A stretch of 64,000 nucleotides of DNA from Shinisaurus crocodilurus (taxonomy: Eukaryota > Chordata > Lepidosauria > Squamata > Shinisauridae): assembly GCA_021292165.1 (NCBI GenBank), contig CM037877.1, positions 307,958,834 through 308,022,833 on the forward strand, in the 5' to 3' direction. Positions 30,060-40,856 of the stretch are shown one piece after another (positions within the stretch are counted from its first letter, which is position 1; each line of letters starts with the position of its first letter). The notes beneath the pieces are model-generated. The model did no database searches. It saw nothing but the letters and a program-made list of their open reading frames with translations, and was not told the origin of the DNA. The translations under genes were made by a program, and so were the position numbers.

Positions 30060-30370
30060 TACTCATGGGAGCTTGGCCAAGATGCCACATTCATTGTCTC
30101 TGAGCATCCTTTTTACAGGGAAGCAAGTGTTGCACAATCTTCTCATTAACCAATTGTGAAGCACCGTTGCATTTTATGTTTTCACCCACCAACAAATCAG
30201 GCCCGCCTGTTCTCCCAGCCTGCGTGTGTGAGCAGGCGGCCAATTGGAATTTCCTCGTGCCAAACGAGCTGCGATCATGTATCACCCCTGACAGCATAAA
30301 GCAACAAGATGAACGAGGCTGAACTGACCCGAAACAAATGGTGATGTTCTTGTCCAGAACAACACGGAGT
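30060..30370. other. Possible conserved non-coding element
   Basis: No repeat is recognised. The stretch (CCAATTGTGAAGCACCGTTGC, CGGCCAATTGGAATTTCCTC, AACGAGCTGCGATCATGTATC, TGACAGCATAAAGCAAC) has the texture of an amniote-conserved enhancer. The 129-codon minus-strand frame across it has no recognisable domain. Confidence 0.25.
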
Positions 30371-30651
30371 GAAAACAATAAGCAGGGTGACTGTTCTGAA
30401 GCTTTGTTACAAGACAGCTCTAGGTTTTGCTCTTCTTGGCACGGACCGGCGGCATGGGCCATGGCTGTTCTAATTGCCACTGGTGCTGCTGGGTTGAAGC
30501 ATCGGGACCAGTTTGGGGGGAGGAATGTTTTTTGCAGGGTGCTAAGGTGGCCTCAGGGCCACCTGATGGGGGCTTGAGGAAGTGGCCTGAGGGTTTTTCT
30601 CCCACCGCCCCTTTTATTTTTAACTTTAAAACAAAGCTAAGTTGAACAGCC

Positions 30652-30817
30652 CAGCTGCCGAGCACTTTGCAAATCTGCCCAGACTGCCCCACTGAAGCGA
30701 CGCTACATCATCACATAGCATCATTCCTGGGGGCGTCCCTGGGTGAGGGTGGGGGTGGGGGGGTGGCTGATCCCACGATGGGATATTCTGGACAGATTTG
30801 CAAAGTGCTCAGCAGCC
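30652..30817. mobile_element. Inverted-repeat element, GCACTTTGCAAATCTG arms
   Basis: GCTGCCGAGCACTTTGCAAATCTGCCCAG at 30655-30683 has its imperfect complement ending at 30817 (CTGGACAGATTTGCAAAGTG, CTCAGCAGC). Probably a MITE. The centre carries GT-rich simple sequence. No duplication is defined. Confidence 0.5.
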
Positions 30818-31169
30818 AGACGACTCCGGTTTGGCTTTCTTTTAGAGGAAAGAAAGGAAGACCTTTGAGCCACCTCGCTGAACGTAAGTACCCACCGCCG
30901 CCCTAAACTGCAGCGAGGTTTGGCCACCCCCTCAGTAGCGACTCACTGACATTCCCTCCCCCGCCTGGCTTCGTGGGGGATGAATAGTCCCGTGGCGGAT
31001 GGCTGCGGGGCTGCTGCTCCGCCCTCACTGCAACCCTTGCGGTGAAATGGGGCTACTTTGTACGGCACCCGGGATGATCCAGCCTTGCTCTGCAGCGTGC
31101 AGTCGTCATGCACCGCCGAGGACCCGCACTGAGCAGACACAACAAAGCCTGGACGTCTCCCCCTCGCCT

Positions 31170-32050
31170 TGGCTGCCTGCACTCAGTCCGTCACCAAATC
31201 ATCCCACTCCTCCTTTCAGGATATTACAAGACGGTGGCCTTTCCCCTCCTGCCCCTCGACAACAGTTCCAGTTCCCTCTCTGGTCATCTCCCATCTGGGC
31301 GACCACAACCTTCTCCTCTCGAGCCTTCCCTTGCCACACTTTGGGCCCCGCTCTGCTGCCAAAATCACTCTTGTCACCCTGAGCACAGAAAGCCCCTCCT
31401 TAAATCCTGCGCTGGCCTCCTGTCTGCTCCCAGTTCCAGAAGAAGCTCCTTGACTTGTCCTCGCTCGCCTCCAAGCCCACCGTTGCCTTGCCTCCCATAA
31501 TCTCTCTGCTGCTCTCGTCTCCCGATACGACTCTGCTCATGACCTTTGCTCCTCCAGCTCTACCACCTCCAGCCCAGCCGTCTGAAGGTCTTCTGCCCCC
31601 TCAGACAACTGCATCCTCTCTCTCTCTCCCGCTGTCCCTCATGCCTAGAATGCTCTCCCAGAACACTTTTGAGCTCTGCTTAAGAACCTAAGAAGAGCCC
31701 TGCTGGATCAGACCCAGGGTCCATCTAGTCCAGCCTTCTGTTCAGACACAGGGGCCGACCAGCTGCCCATGGGAAACCCACAAGCAGGACACGAGGGCAA
31801 CAGCTTTTCTCTCTCATCCTTCAACTCCCTCCTCAAAGTTCACCTTTTCCACTAACCCTTCCATACAACCTTTAGTCCCCACGCTGTAATGAAACTGTGC
31901 CTGTGTGTCTGACGGAAATGGACACGCATTTGTTCTGTCCACCCTCGCCTCCATCTTCCCCCTTCCGTCTTGTTTTGAATTTTAAATTGTAAGCTCATGA
32001 GGTCAGGAACCTGTTTCCTGGTTACACTGCAAAGCAGCATGCACTGTTAA
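31170..32050 (+). mobile_element. Old L2-like LINE 3' end, interrupted
   Basis: The plus strand carries a degraded L2-like C-terminus: CTTAAATCCTGCGCTGGCC, TTGACTTGTCCTCGCTCGCC, ATGCCTAGAATGCTCTCCC, TCAACTCCCTCCTCAAAGTTC (S-F-N-S-L-L-K pattern). The 3' UTR is TTGTAAGCTCATGAGGTCAGG...GCACTGTTAATGGTG. A CR1-like tail is inserted in antisense at 31681-31803. No intact frame. Confidence 0.55.
31681..31803 (-). mobile_element. CR1-like LINE 3' end, inserted in old L2-like copy
   Basis: On the minus strand: TCCTGCTTGTGGGTTTCCC, AGAAGGCTGGACTAGATGG, GGGTCTGATCCAGCAGGGC and a TCTTCTTAGGTTCTTA tail. Same family as 384-512 and 17115-17247. Confidence 0.75.
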
Positions 32051-32065
32051 TGGTGTGGTGATGAT

Positions 32066-32507
32066 GAAAGATAGTCATCATCATCATCAGGCGATCACTC
32101 GTGACCGAGTAAGATTGTCTTCCGGGATAAAAGGAGGAAATTCTAAAGAAGATTGTGTAGACTCTAGCGATGGGTCCGTAAGTGACTGTGGAGGCCAATT
32201 CTAGATCCACACAGCTTCCCACAGTGAGGACACAGGTTACCAGATAGAAGATGGTCCTGTAAAGGATTAATTTGACGTGCTTTTCGCTTCGCACGTTTCT
32301 CCCTTTCGCCTTGCACTCGGGCTTCTTCAAAGTCCATGGAACCTTTGTGAAAGGCCAACCTCCATTTAGATCGTTCATGGGCCAGAGCTTCCCAGTTTTC
32401 GATGTTTATATTGCATTTTTTTAGATTAGCCTTATGAACATCTTTAAACCTCTTATATTGACCACCGATATTCCGCTTTCCATCCTTGAGTTGGGAGTAA
32501 AGTATTA
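32066..32507 (-). mobile_element. LINE 3' end with C-terminal C2H2 finger, copy C
   Basis: The minus strand encodes LYSQLKDGKRNIGGQYKRF, HKANLKKCNINIENWEAL, HERSKWRLAFHKGSMDFEEA, the basic stretch and the terminal C-x2-C-x12-H-x3-H finger (stop near 32164). It ends in the TGATGATGATG 3' terminus at 32066-32090. It is 5'-truncated after the WTGHVV region and is nearly identical to copies A and B in the shared part. Confidence 0.8.
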
Positions 32508-34490
32508 ACGACGTCAACTGCTGCATTTTCGGACAATGCAGTAAGAGCAAAATCGGGGAAATGGGTCATCTGGCCTCCACCAACTGGGACCCCCTTGGGG
32601 GTACAGTGTCTAGGCCACCCCTCCACACACACCCCGCCTGCCATAATGGTGAGCGTTTCACTCTCATTTATTCGCAGCCCTAATAGAACATTGTTGACGT
32701 GGGTTGAGTTGGATCCGTGGGTATGGTGTGTGAGAATGGGGAAAGGCTTAGAGTTCCCCATTCCTCAACCTTTCCTCATGCCTATCACAGTTGACGGGCC
32801 TTTAGCTAGTGAGAAAATAAAATTTCTCCCAGGCTCCTCACCCCCCCCATCAGCCAAAGGCACTGCTCATCTTCAGCTTTGAGAGGTTTTCCATGTCTCA
32901 AGCAGCCCAGGGACTTGTCTTTTCTGCTCACAGCCTCTGGATTCCTTCAGATGTTGTGAGCTCAACTTCATTTTTACAGTCCCTCTCTGACACACAGGGA
33001 GCCAAACACCTCTACAAAAGGTGTTATCCTCTTCACAGGATGACTGGCTTATTTGCTCCCCAGCACACAAAAATCCAGCATTAGAAGAAATAAAATGTAA
33101 AAGTGATTGCAGCACAAAACCAGATGTCCTGAAAACATGGATTGCCTCATCAATCGCCGCAGCTTCTATTCAAAGATGTTTCTCTGTGAACAAAAAACTG
33201 ATTGCAATTTACCAAACTGTGTCTTGGGATCGCAGGCAACCTCCTTGTTAGTTTCTGGTCTGAAATTGCTCCGGCAAATAGCTCGGCCGGAGAAGGAGAA
33301 GAGGCACCCCTGACCGCCGATGGAACCAAAAACGCAGCCGCAGCAGAATCATGGAATGGAGGCTGCAGCAGGCAATGTCTGAAGGCATCGCAAGATGCTG
33401 GGCCTGGAAGAGTGCCGCTCGAGGGAAACTTTGGAGATTTATACCTGCCCTGCTGTGAAGTGCATTTCATGAGCAATCAAGCGGCATGCCAACTGCTTAC
33501 TCAGCCCCTCCTGTGTGTGTGACAGCTTCATAAAGTGCACCTCAGAAATGGATTTTAGAGAACAAACAAGCAGGCGTGAGCTCCGGGCTTGATGCTGTGG
33601 CCAAAAGGGGTGACGTGACGTGCCCTTTGGAAGTACGAAGACCGCGATTATTTGTATGCCTGGAAATGGCACCTCTCAGAGGCTGCTGTGGGGAAAACTG
33701 GTCCTGCTCCTTTTCTTGAGGGGAAGTGGGGGGAAATCTGAGCCCAAACCCCCAGACGACGGTAGGGCCTTCTGTACCTCAGAACCATCAAGGAGTCATT
33801 TGTGCTGCTATCGATAACTATGGCCATGTTGGCTGGGGGTGATAGGAGTTGTAGTCAAACACCACTGGAGGGCCCCAGGTTGGGGGTGGATGGCTGGACA
33901 ACAAAGTTGTTTCAGGCAATTGCTTAATAACCCCTTCATTACCACCACTGAAGTTACAAGAGTTTTAAAATTGGTTTTTGCTGTTGTTGGGTCTCCCTCC
34001 CACACGAACACACACACACCATTTGGAAATAATGAGGTTTTAATTATCTGAGCCCAAATCCTTTTGAATTTCAGCTCAGCTCCAATGTTTTGCCCATTCC
34101 AAGCTGCCCCCACACCCTACCCTTCCCCTTCCACCCATAGCTGCTCCTACAGCCCTCATGAGCTTACCCACCAATGAGCTCCCAACTTGCCAGAGCTTCT
34201 GGGCCCTTAGTAAGCTCCTGGGAGCCCTGGTGAACTACAGTTCCCTTCTTTGGCAAGGGTTTATGGCCTAAGGAAGTCCTGAGGAGAGCCTTCCCTCTTG
34301 TGCTCATGGCATGGGGCACCAGACAAGGCAGGCCGAGGTTGTCGCACCTCAGAGAGCCCCCAAGTGAGCCACTTGCTCCAAAGAAAGATGGAGGTTGACT
34401 GAGGCCCTGTAACTTCCTTGGTTCAAGCAACCCTTCCTGTCTGTGCACTGTGGCTTCCTAAAGGGACAAGTGTAGGTGACCAGTTCTACG
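32508..34490. other. Unassigned; parts resemble conserved non-coding DNA
   Basis: 33080-33250 (AAGTGATTGCAGCACAAAACC, CATGGATTGCCTCATCAATC, AAACTGATTGCAATTTACC) looks like a conserved enhancer. 33815-33890 is a degraded MITE arm (GTTGGCTGGGGGTGATAGG, GTTGTAGTC). No exon or domain could be recognised in the frames of 60-108 codons. Confidence 0.3.
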
Positions 34491-34686
34491 CTTCTTAGTG
34501 GCTTCTCAGCTGGCCCTCTCCCACTGCCATTGGGCAGGTGTTGTGGAGGGGGAACCTTGGAGGAAGGGCTTGGGACCTTGTGGAAGGGCCTGGGACCTTG
34601 GAGGAATTTGGCTTGAGGGGGGGTGGGATCTGTGAGTATCCTGGCTCATGGTCCATACATTCACAGCTATTACTTTCAGTTTCAGT

Positions 34687-34837
34687 GTCTAGGTCAGTGT
34701 TCTCCAACCTTGGGTCCCCAGATGTTTTTGGCCTACAACTCCCAGCATGCCCCAGCCAGCGTAGCTGGCTGGGGCATGCTGGGAGTTGTAGGCCAAAAAC
34801 ATCTGGGGACCCAAGGTTGGAGAACACTGCTCTAGAC
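34687..34837. mobile_element. Palindromic hAT-type MITE P8
   Basis: The element is 34695-34829 with near-perfect arms. The flanks GTCTAGGT and CTCTAGAC share only TCTAG plus scattered bases, so the duplication has diverged, or the ends were exchanged with another copy. Non-coding. Confidence 0.88.
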
Positions 34838-34905
34838 ACTAGTTGTGTTCTTTAGCTGGCACTATGGTGGCCAGGCTCAGCTGCTTCATTCTCCTCTGTC
34901 TCTGA

Positions 34906-35270
34906 GGGCTAAACTAGATGCTACATTAAATAGCTGATTCTCACAAAAAAAATTTTTTTACCTTGAAGTAAGCACATGGGGCCCTGAACTGAATCAGGAC
35001 CACTGCACACAGATTGGGGGAATTTAAACCTTCCTACCAAGCCATTTCCCACCCTAAATATGCTCCCCACCATGGGGGGGGGAGATTTAGGGTGGGAAAG
35101 TGGCTGGGTGGGAAGATTTAAACCTGCCCTAGCCATGTTTCATGGTCCCAAGCAGGGGCCCATGTGCTTACTTGAACTTTAAAAAAAAAAAAGAAGGAAG
35201 GAAGGAATGAAAGAAGGAAGAGGTGAGGATCAGCTGCACACTACATAACACATAGCATCTAGTTCAGCCC
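34906..35270. mobile_element. Long fold-back MITE (GGGCTAAACTAGATG termini)
   Basis: The terminal GGGCTAAACTAGATGCTAC is the complement of TAGCATCTAGTTCAGCCC at the other end. Complementarity continues inward: AATAGCTGATTCTCAC/GATCAGCTG, AGTAAGCACATGGGGCCC/GGGCCCATGTGCTTAC, GGGAATTTAAACCTTCC/GGAAGATTTAAACC. The centre is CTCCCCACCATGGGGGGG. The whole 365 bp can fold into one hairpin. A-rich GGAA simple sequence has expanded in the right arm. Superfamily not assigned; the flanks CTGA/CGAG do not resolve a duplication. Confidence 0.75.
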
Positions 35271-36029
35271 CGAGTCTTGGCTGTCACTCAAGGCTGCTGG
35301 GGCCACAACTTTCCCCAACAATTCATGGAAAGAGCTCAGAGCAGAACCAATCTGAATCAAGAGTGGTGGGGTTTGCTCATCAAATTCCACTACGGGCACA
35401 ATCCCACTCAAAATGTGTAACCTCGTAAAATGGAATCATATTCCAAAACAGCTATCAGGCTTATTGACTTTCCTTCAGAACCACTCCACTCTCAATCATC
35501 CAGGAAGTGCCCTGTTTTTCTTTTCATGATGCAGCAAAAAAACATTTTGTAATTTTACAGCACCTTCCAGTTCCTCCTCACAATATTTAATCGTTTTCAC
35601 TAAGACACCTCCAGTAATCTTTTTTTTTTTTTTTACTCCTGTAAATGTTTTTTTTTCCACCCCTCCACCAAGGACTATTGAATGTTTGTTTCTCTAATGC
35701 TTCTCTGTGTGTACCTTTGCAGAGCAACTGTGAGGCATTGTGTATGGCTGAATATGTCTAACTTTGTATACAGAAAAAAATAATGGTTCAATGAGACTGC
35801 GAGCCAAACACGCATGCATTAAAACAACCAGGCTTTTAAGAGAGCAATTGATAAAGGAATGACAGGACAAATGAAACTAGCTAGAACTTGTCAGCATCTA
35901 TGGAAACCCACTGCTTAGCACCAGAAAAGCAGATTTTAAAATATAACTCCTTCTTCTAGTTTCTCACAAGGCACTAATTTCGTCATGTGAAATTGTTCCT
36001 TTCATTGACAGTTACTGCTCTTAAGAGAT
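35271..36029. other. Unassigned AT-rich; possible conserved non-coding DNA
   Basis: T tracts lie at 35619-35634 and 35648-35656. From 35690 to 36020 the sequence (TGGCTGAATATGTCTAAC, AATGGTTCAATGAGACTGCG, GAGAGCAATTGATAAAGG) is not repeat-like. No coding evidence. Confidence 0.25.
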
Positions 36030-36261
36030 GAAGGCTGCACTTATATGGGAGTAAGTCCCATTGAATTCAGTGGACATGGATACAACAGGCACTCTCAGTC
36101 AGGGATGATAATTGGAGAATGGAAGGAAATCATTTTAAATGTGATGTCCCTCCTGTCCTGCCTCCTTTGCTGCAATATTTGCAAACCACCTGATTATATT
36201 GTAGGGAAAATGTCCACTTGCTTGGCTTCTGTGCTTCCCCAAGATGGCAAGGAAGGACATG

Positions 36262-36403
36262 CATTAAGACAGGGATAGGCCACCTGTTGCCTTCCAGTTG
36301 TTTTAGACTACAACTCCAGCCAACATGGCCAATGGTTGGGGATGATGGGAGACGAAGTCCTGAACATCTGGAAAGTGCCAGGTTGCATATCCCAGGGTTA
36401 AGA
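36262..36403. mobile_element. hAT-type MITE, CAGGGATAGGCCACC family
   Basis: The element is 36270-36395, with CAGGGATAGGCCACCTG and GGTTGCATATCCCAG as degenerate inverted ends. The arms contain TTAGACTACAACTCC / GGGAGACGAAGTCC. The flanks CATTAAGA and GGTTAAGA agree at six of eight positions. Confidence 0.6.
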
Positions 36404-37439
36404 AGATATCAGTGATCTGATCCCCCCACAACTTTATGAACCAAAATTAAACTCTTCCAAGACCCACTAGATGATAGAGCCACGTTTCCTACTTCTCCCT
36501 GGAAGGGGAGCAGAATATCCTTCCCAGGGGTCCTCCTTCCTTAATAACATGTATGCAATGCTCCAACCATAGCTGTGATCTATGAGATTTGCATCCAGAA
36601 AAAGAAAGTGATGTTTGCAAAATGAAACCTTCTTGAAAACGCTGGATGCAACCAGCATCAAAGATGGTGACTTTGACCTTCTAGAAATAAACAAGTAGAT
36701 ACACAGTGGGAAAGATGAAACTGTAAACTTGTTGCTTACATTGACCAGTACGTAACACAAAACATGGAAAAAACAGTCATGACCCTCTAAGCTTTACAGA
36801 ATAGCCAGACGTGTTTGCAACCTTTCGTTTGTCTGTGCAGCTCCAGCATCTGGCCTCAAGCCATGACTCTCATTGACCAGAGGGCAAATCAGAGCTCACC
36901 AGCACCATGGGCTCGAGAACCAGGAGCCCGTTCACATAAAGACACAGGAGCAGAGGGCACTTCTTGTGTTCCAGCTGCTTCTTTTTAACCTGCTCAGCAT
37001 TGAAGGTGCCTGTATTCCTGCCATGCTCATCATAAGCTAAACATTACTTAGGTGTGTGTGACAGCTGGGATACAGATGTGTGTGTGAAAACTACAACTAG
37101 GGTTGTATAACCTAGAGGCAGAAGCCTTTAGCAGTTAGTTGGCCAAGACATATGAGTATATGTTTGCCCAGCATTTTCTTCTGTTTAAAGGATCTCCAAA
37201 GCCCCAATTGGCTGCTGCTTGTTCTTTGATCTGGCCTTTATATTTCCTTTCAAATTCACCTGTCTTGGTCCCCCCCCCCACTCTGGTCTGTTGTTGTCCA
37301 TTCCTGAACTGCCTTCCTGAGTTTCAACCTCAGCCTTTATTCTCCCGACCTTCAGAATTTGCCAGGCCCAGAGCTGATCATGTGCTCACTCAGCGGCCAG
37401 CTTCTAACCTTCCACTGAAGAGGTCCACAGACTCAGCAA
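36404..37439. other. Unassigned sequence
   Basis: No gene or repeat recognised. The frame that opens at 37139 runs into the AT-rich repeat at 37440 and is not accepted as a gene. Confidence 0.35.
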
Positions 37440-37860
37440 GGATGGACAAATCTATCAATTTAGGTTTCTCTCAGATTCTCAATTTTTCCAGTCCTAAGTT
37501 TGGTTTGGCCCAAACACTGAGATTTTTTATTTTTATTTTTTTAAGAAGTCTGCATGAACATTTGTTTGCATTTTTGGGGCAAACGTTTCTCCCGATACAT
37601 GCATTTGTGTACAAACTTCTGACTAATGTACACATTTTTGCAAGCAATTTTCCTCATATAATGCATTTTCGAACGTAAGTTTCACAATACATGCATTTTT
37701 GTACACACCTTTTTTATTGGAGAACTGTTGCAAAATCTGGCAAAGTGCGAATTTCGATGGACAGCAGAGTTTCGGTTTGCGTATTGGTGCAAAAGTGCAA
37801 AATTAGGTAAGTTTGTATTAAAAATGCGAACCAAATGAATTTCTCCCCCATCCTAACACT
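37440..37860. repeat. AT-rich repeat, hAT-like, ATGCATTT-motif body
   Basis: It contains ATGGACAAATC, TTTGGTTTGGCCCAAACACTG and reiterated CATTTTTG...ACATGCATTTTTGTAC units, then GCGAATTTCGATGG and GAATTTCTCCCCCATCC. This text is typical of AT-rich non-autonomous hAT elements of reptiles (compare 17252-17507). Ends are not certain. Confidence 0.45.
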
Positions 37861-38556
37861 CAGCATTGCTCTCCTCCTCATATCTTTCTTCCCAATGGCT
37901 CAAGAAGGGATCCCATGGTATGTTCAAAAGTCTACATGACTGAAAACTGTTGGAATAAGCAGTTAAAACCCACACTTTGGAGGGGGATATAACTGGTTGA
38001 AAGGTCCCTGAATGGTTAATGCATGTAGGCAGTTGGGGTGCTGATTTTGGTTTCACTTTTGCTTTCCTTACTTTACCTGCTTTAGTTGCCTGTTAATATT
38101 AAGTAAAAGAAAGATTCTGTTTAAAGCTTCTGTCTCAAGTGTGGTCAGGCAAAACATACTCTGCAGCGAAAAATGGTAGAGTCATGATGAATTTAGTGTA
38201 CATTACCGCTTCCCATGTGATAATGCAATGGATGTCTAGATAGATATTCAGCCCAAAAGAAAGGTGCAAAGTTGTTCATCTTATTGTAAGCTGAATGCTA
38301 ATTCTGCAGTGGAGCAAAGTCCAAAAGATTCATTGGTGTCACCAAAACCAGATGCAATGATATAAATGCTCAGAAGATGTAGTACTCACATAGGACCAAT
38401 ATCCAAATCCCAGGGGCCATATAGATCTTTCTTTAGGGGGATATTTACAGAGGAATAAATGGCATTCAGAAATCAGTCCCACTATGTTCAACAAAGTTTA
38501 ATCCCAGGTACATGTTATGTGCATAGAACTGCAGCCCTAATCCCAGCAACAGCTAC
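37861..38556. other. Unassigned sequence
   Basis: No gene is recognised. A fragment of the fold-back AAGTCC repeat (CAGTCCCACTATGTTCAAC...CTGCAGCCC) lies at 38475-38535. Confidence 0.35.
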
Positions 38557-38744
38557 TCATAGGAACATAGGAAACAGTGTTGGTTTATCACGCCCCGTAT
38601 TGTTGAAACTGACTGGCAGAAGCTTTCCAGGGTTTAAGATAAGTGTCTTTATTTCCCAACCCTACCCGGAGATACCAGGGATTGAACCTGGGGCCTTCTG
38701 TATGCAAAGCAAGAGCCAAGCCTCTGAGCTAGGGTTGTCAGAGA
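38557..38744 (-). mobile_element. tRNA-derived SINE, second family (GCAGAAGG type)
   Basis: On the minus strand an A-box-like TAGCTCAGAGG (38721-38731) and a B box GGTTCAATCCC (38678-38688) are spaced as in tRNA-derived SINEs, with CTTTGCATACAGAAGGCCCC between. The body continues ATCTCCGGGTAGGGTTGGG, GCTTCTGCCAGTCAG, and the tail TTTCCTATGTTCCTATG resembles a CR1-type end. A second, interrupted copy lies at 60694-61630. Confidence 0.78.
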
Positions 38745-39632
38745 AATCATCAATGGATTCAAATGAGTTTGGATTTCTTTGCATCTGATCTGCCCATCCA
38801 TCCTGTGGTGGACCGGCTTTTTCTGAGCCATGTGGATTCCATGCAGTTGAGGACTAGTTTCCCACTTTTTGGAGGGTAGGGGTTTGTGCTAATTTGCACA
38901 CTGTGCAAAATCCAAATTAACTAATGTGCACTTGCGCTAATGCAAATTAGCACAAGTAGAAGAATATTCTGGTAAACAAAATTCCAATTCCATCAATGAG
39001 CGGACTGCAGAATGAAAGATGCCTGACGATCTGTGAAACACAGACAGAACGGATGCCATAAAATCGGCACATCCCTACTCGGAGTCCGAGCTCTGGCCCC
39101 TCCACAAAGGGAGGTATGTCTGCATCCAAGCACAGTATGAACCACGGATGTGCATCAGATTCGCAGACTCCTGAATCCAGTACTGAATTGGGCTGATTTC
39201 GAAAGATTTGGGAGATGTCCGAATGAATGTGGGTCTCCTCCAAAGCAGACCAGCTCCGAATCTGAACTCTCTCGAATCTCCGTTAGAGGGACACAGAGAC
39301 ACAGAGTGTGTGTCTGCAAACATGGATACATTTCTCCCCAGGCTCTCCATATAAGGAAAATGCTAGGGTGGGGAGATGGGGGTGGGTGGGAAGGAGAGGG
39401 TGTAATTTTGTGACTGACAGTTCTAGCTTCTAATCACAATGAATGGTTTTGCCAATCACAGTGCTTTGTGGGAGGATGTTGAAGTAATATATGACAGGAT
39501 TGTTCCAGTGTTCAGTGCTCTTTACTGTTCCTTTCTCCCAGGAACAGGAATGCTAAAAGAGTTTTGCTGGAGTCTGTGGGACCCGGGCGGGTGCAGCATT
39601 GGCTTCTTTCTTGGAAAATGCTGGATGTGCAA
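38745..39632. other. Unassigned; hAT-like AT-rich pieces
   Basis: A fold-back around GTGCTAATTTGCAC...GCAAATTAGCAC lies at 38896-38953. Nearby AATCGGCACATCCCTACTCG and GGATGTGCATCAGATTCGC (39059-39165) resemble CAGGGATGTGC hAT termini in both orientations. No gene. Confidence 0.35.
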
Positions 39633-39804
39633 GCCTGTGGCTCATGCTGGCTCAGCTTGTCTGAGCATGGAAAGCTAAGCAGGGTGGCCTGGTTATTACT
39701 TGGATGGGAGACCCCTCTTCTAGTTTCCTGCATTGAGCAGGGGGTTGGACTCGATGGCCTTGTAGCCATAGGCCCCTTCCAACTCTATGATCCTATGATC
39801 CTAT
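39633..39804 (+). mobile_element. 5S rRNA-derived SINE with CR1 tail, longest copy
   Basis: The head GCCTGTGGCTCATGCTGGCT aligns with the start of vertebrate 5S rRNA. GTCTGAGCATGGAAAGCTAAGC, then GGCCTGGTTATTACTTGG and ATGGGAGACCC align with its internal promoter and 3' part. From 39713 the text becomes the CR1 3' end (CCTGCATTGAGCAGGGGG, TTGGACTCGATGGCCTTG, CCCCTTCCAACTCTATGATCC). The 5S part would supply RNA polymerase III promoter elements and the CR1 part recognition by CR1 reverse transcriptase (inference from SINE biology). Confidence 0.85.
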
Positions 39805-40770
39805 CCTAAGTCCTTCTGCCTCTGCCACTGAATGCTCCACATCCAACATCCACCCCTGTCATGTTGCACTTTCAGTGACTTTTGTGCCAACTGAGCAGAA
39901 AACAAACAACCAAAAGACCCTAAACTGCTTTGATTAATCATAACTCCCTAGCCCCTGCACCTATTCTTCTGAATTTTTTCATGCTTCTTGCTTAGGGACA
40001 ACTCTATGAGGTATGCAATTTCCATACAAACTGCCTCCAAAAACACCAAAGGGGGAAGGAGAGACAACCCCCCCCCAAATTTGAAGACTCCTCTTCCATG
40101 AAAACCACTGCACCCATCCTTCTGAAATCTTTCTCTTTCTTTCTTTCTTTCTTTCCTTCCTTCCTTCCTTCCTTCTTTTAGCTGGTATGCTATATGTCTT
40201 TTTCATAACAATAACCCACAAAACAAACACAGGGATAACCACATTTTCCCCCTCCAAACCCTGATTCATCTGAAACTTTGGTAGGCTTCATTCCCATGGA
40301 AGGGGCAACTGTGCCTTTAAATTTTATCCAATTCTGCCAAGAAATAAATAGGTTATCAGCAGTTCTCCCCCCTTTCAAAAATCAACTTAAAAGCACCTGA
40401 CAACCCACCCACCCCCGCTACACCTATGTGTCTAGATTCTGGCAGGCTTCTACCCCTCAGGCGGGGCTACCGTGCCTGCAAATGTATAGCCATTTGTTGA
40501 TTTCCAGTGTCAGTCCGTGAGAGGCACAGAGCTTTGGATTTCCATATTGAGATTCAGATTTGGCACCACAGATGAATCAGGTGGCTTCCGAATCAATCCA
40601 TGGTTAATTGGGCTGTTTTCCAAATTGCCAAATTGGGGTCCAAACCAAATTTTGTCATTGTTGCACACCCATAGTGTGTATGAACCCTCTGAGATTAAAG
40701 CAATTAAGTACAGTGTGAGTTTTGCTTAGATTAGAACACTTGGGGAACAAGCCCAGACACTTTTGGATGA
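39805..40770. other. Unassigned; TTTC/TTCC microsatellite
   Basis: A pyrimidine microsatellite (TTTC then TTCC units) lies at about 40123-40176. Two loosely similar stretches at 39979-40080 and 40200-40420 look like a local imperfect duplication (AACCACTGCACCC..., CTGAAA...). No gene. Confidence 0.35.
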
Positions 40771-40856
40771 TCATAGAATCATAGAATCATAGAAAAGTAG
40801 AGTTGGAAGGGGCCTATAAGGCCATCGAGTCCAACCCCCTGCTCAATGCAGGAATC
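40771..40856 (-). mobile_element. CR1 3' terminus, very short
   Basis: The minus strand reads GATTCCTGCATTGAGCAGGG, GGACTCGATGGCCTTATAGG and CCCCTTCCAACTCTACTTTT with repeated ATTCTATG at the end. A 5'-truncated CR1 of under 100 bp. Confidence 0.85.

Noticed and set aside
32453..32761. 102-codon minus-strand frame next to LINE copy C
   Set aside because: It looked protein-like, but it starts in unassigned DNA and ends in the LINE in a wrong frame. No family recognised.
37139..37678. 179-codon frame with hydrophobic segments
   Set aside because: The second half is the AT-rich hAT-like repeat. No start context, domain or codon pattern supports a gene.
39633..39712. Possible 5S rRNA gene
   Set aside because: The 5S-like body lacks the normal 3' end and is joined to a CR1 tail. 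Truncated copies elsewhere show it is a SINE.
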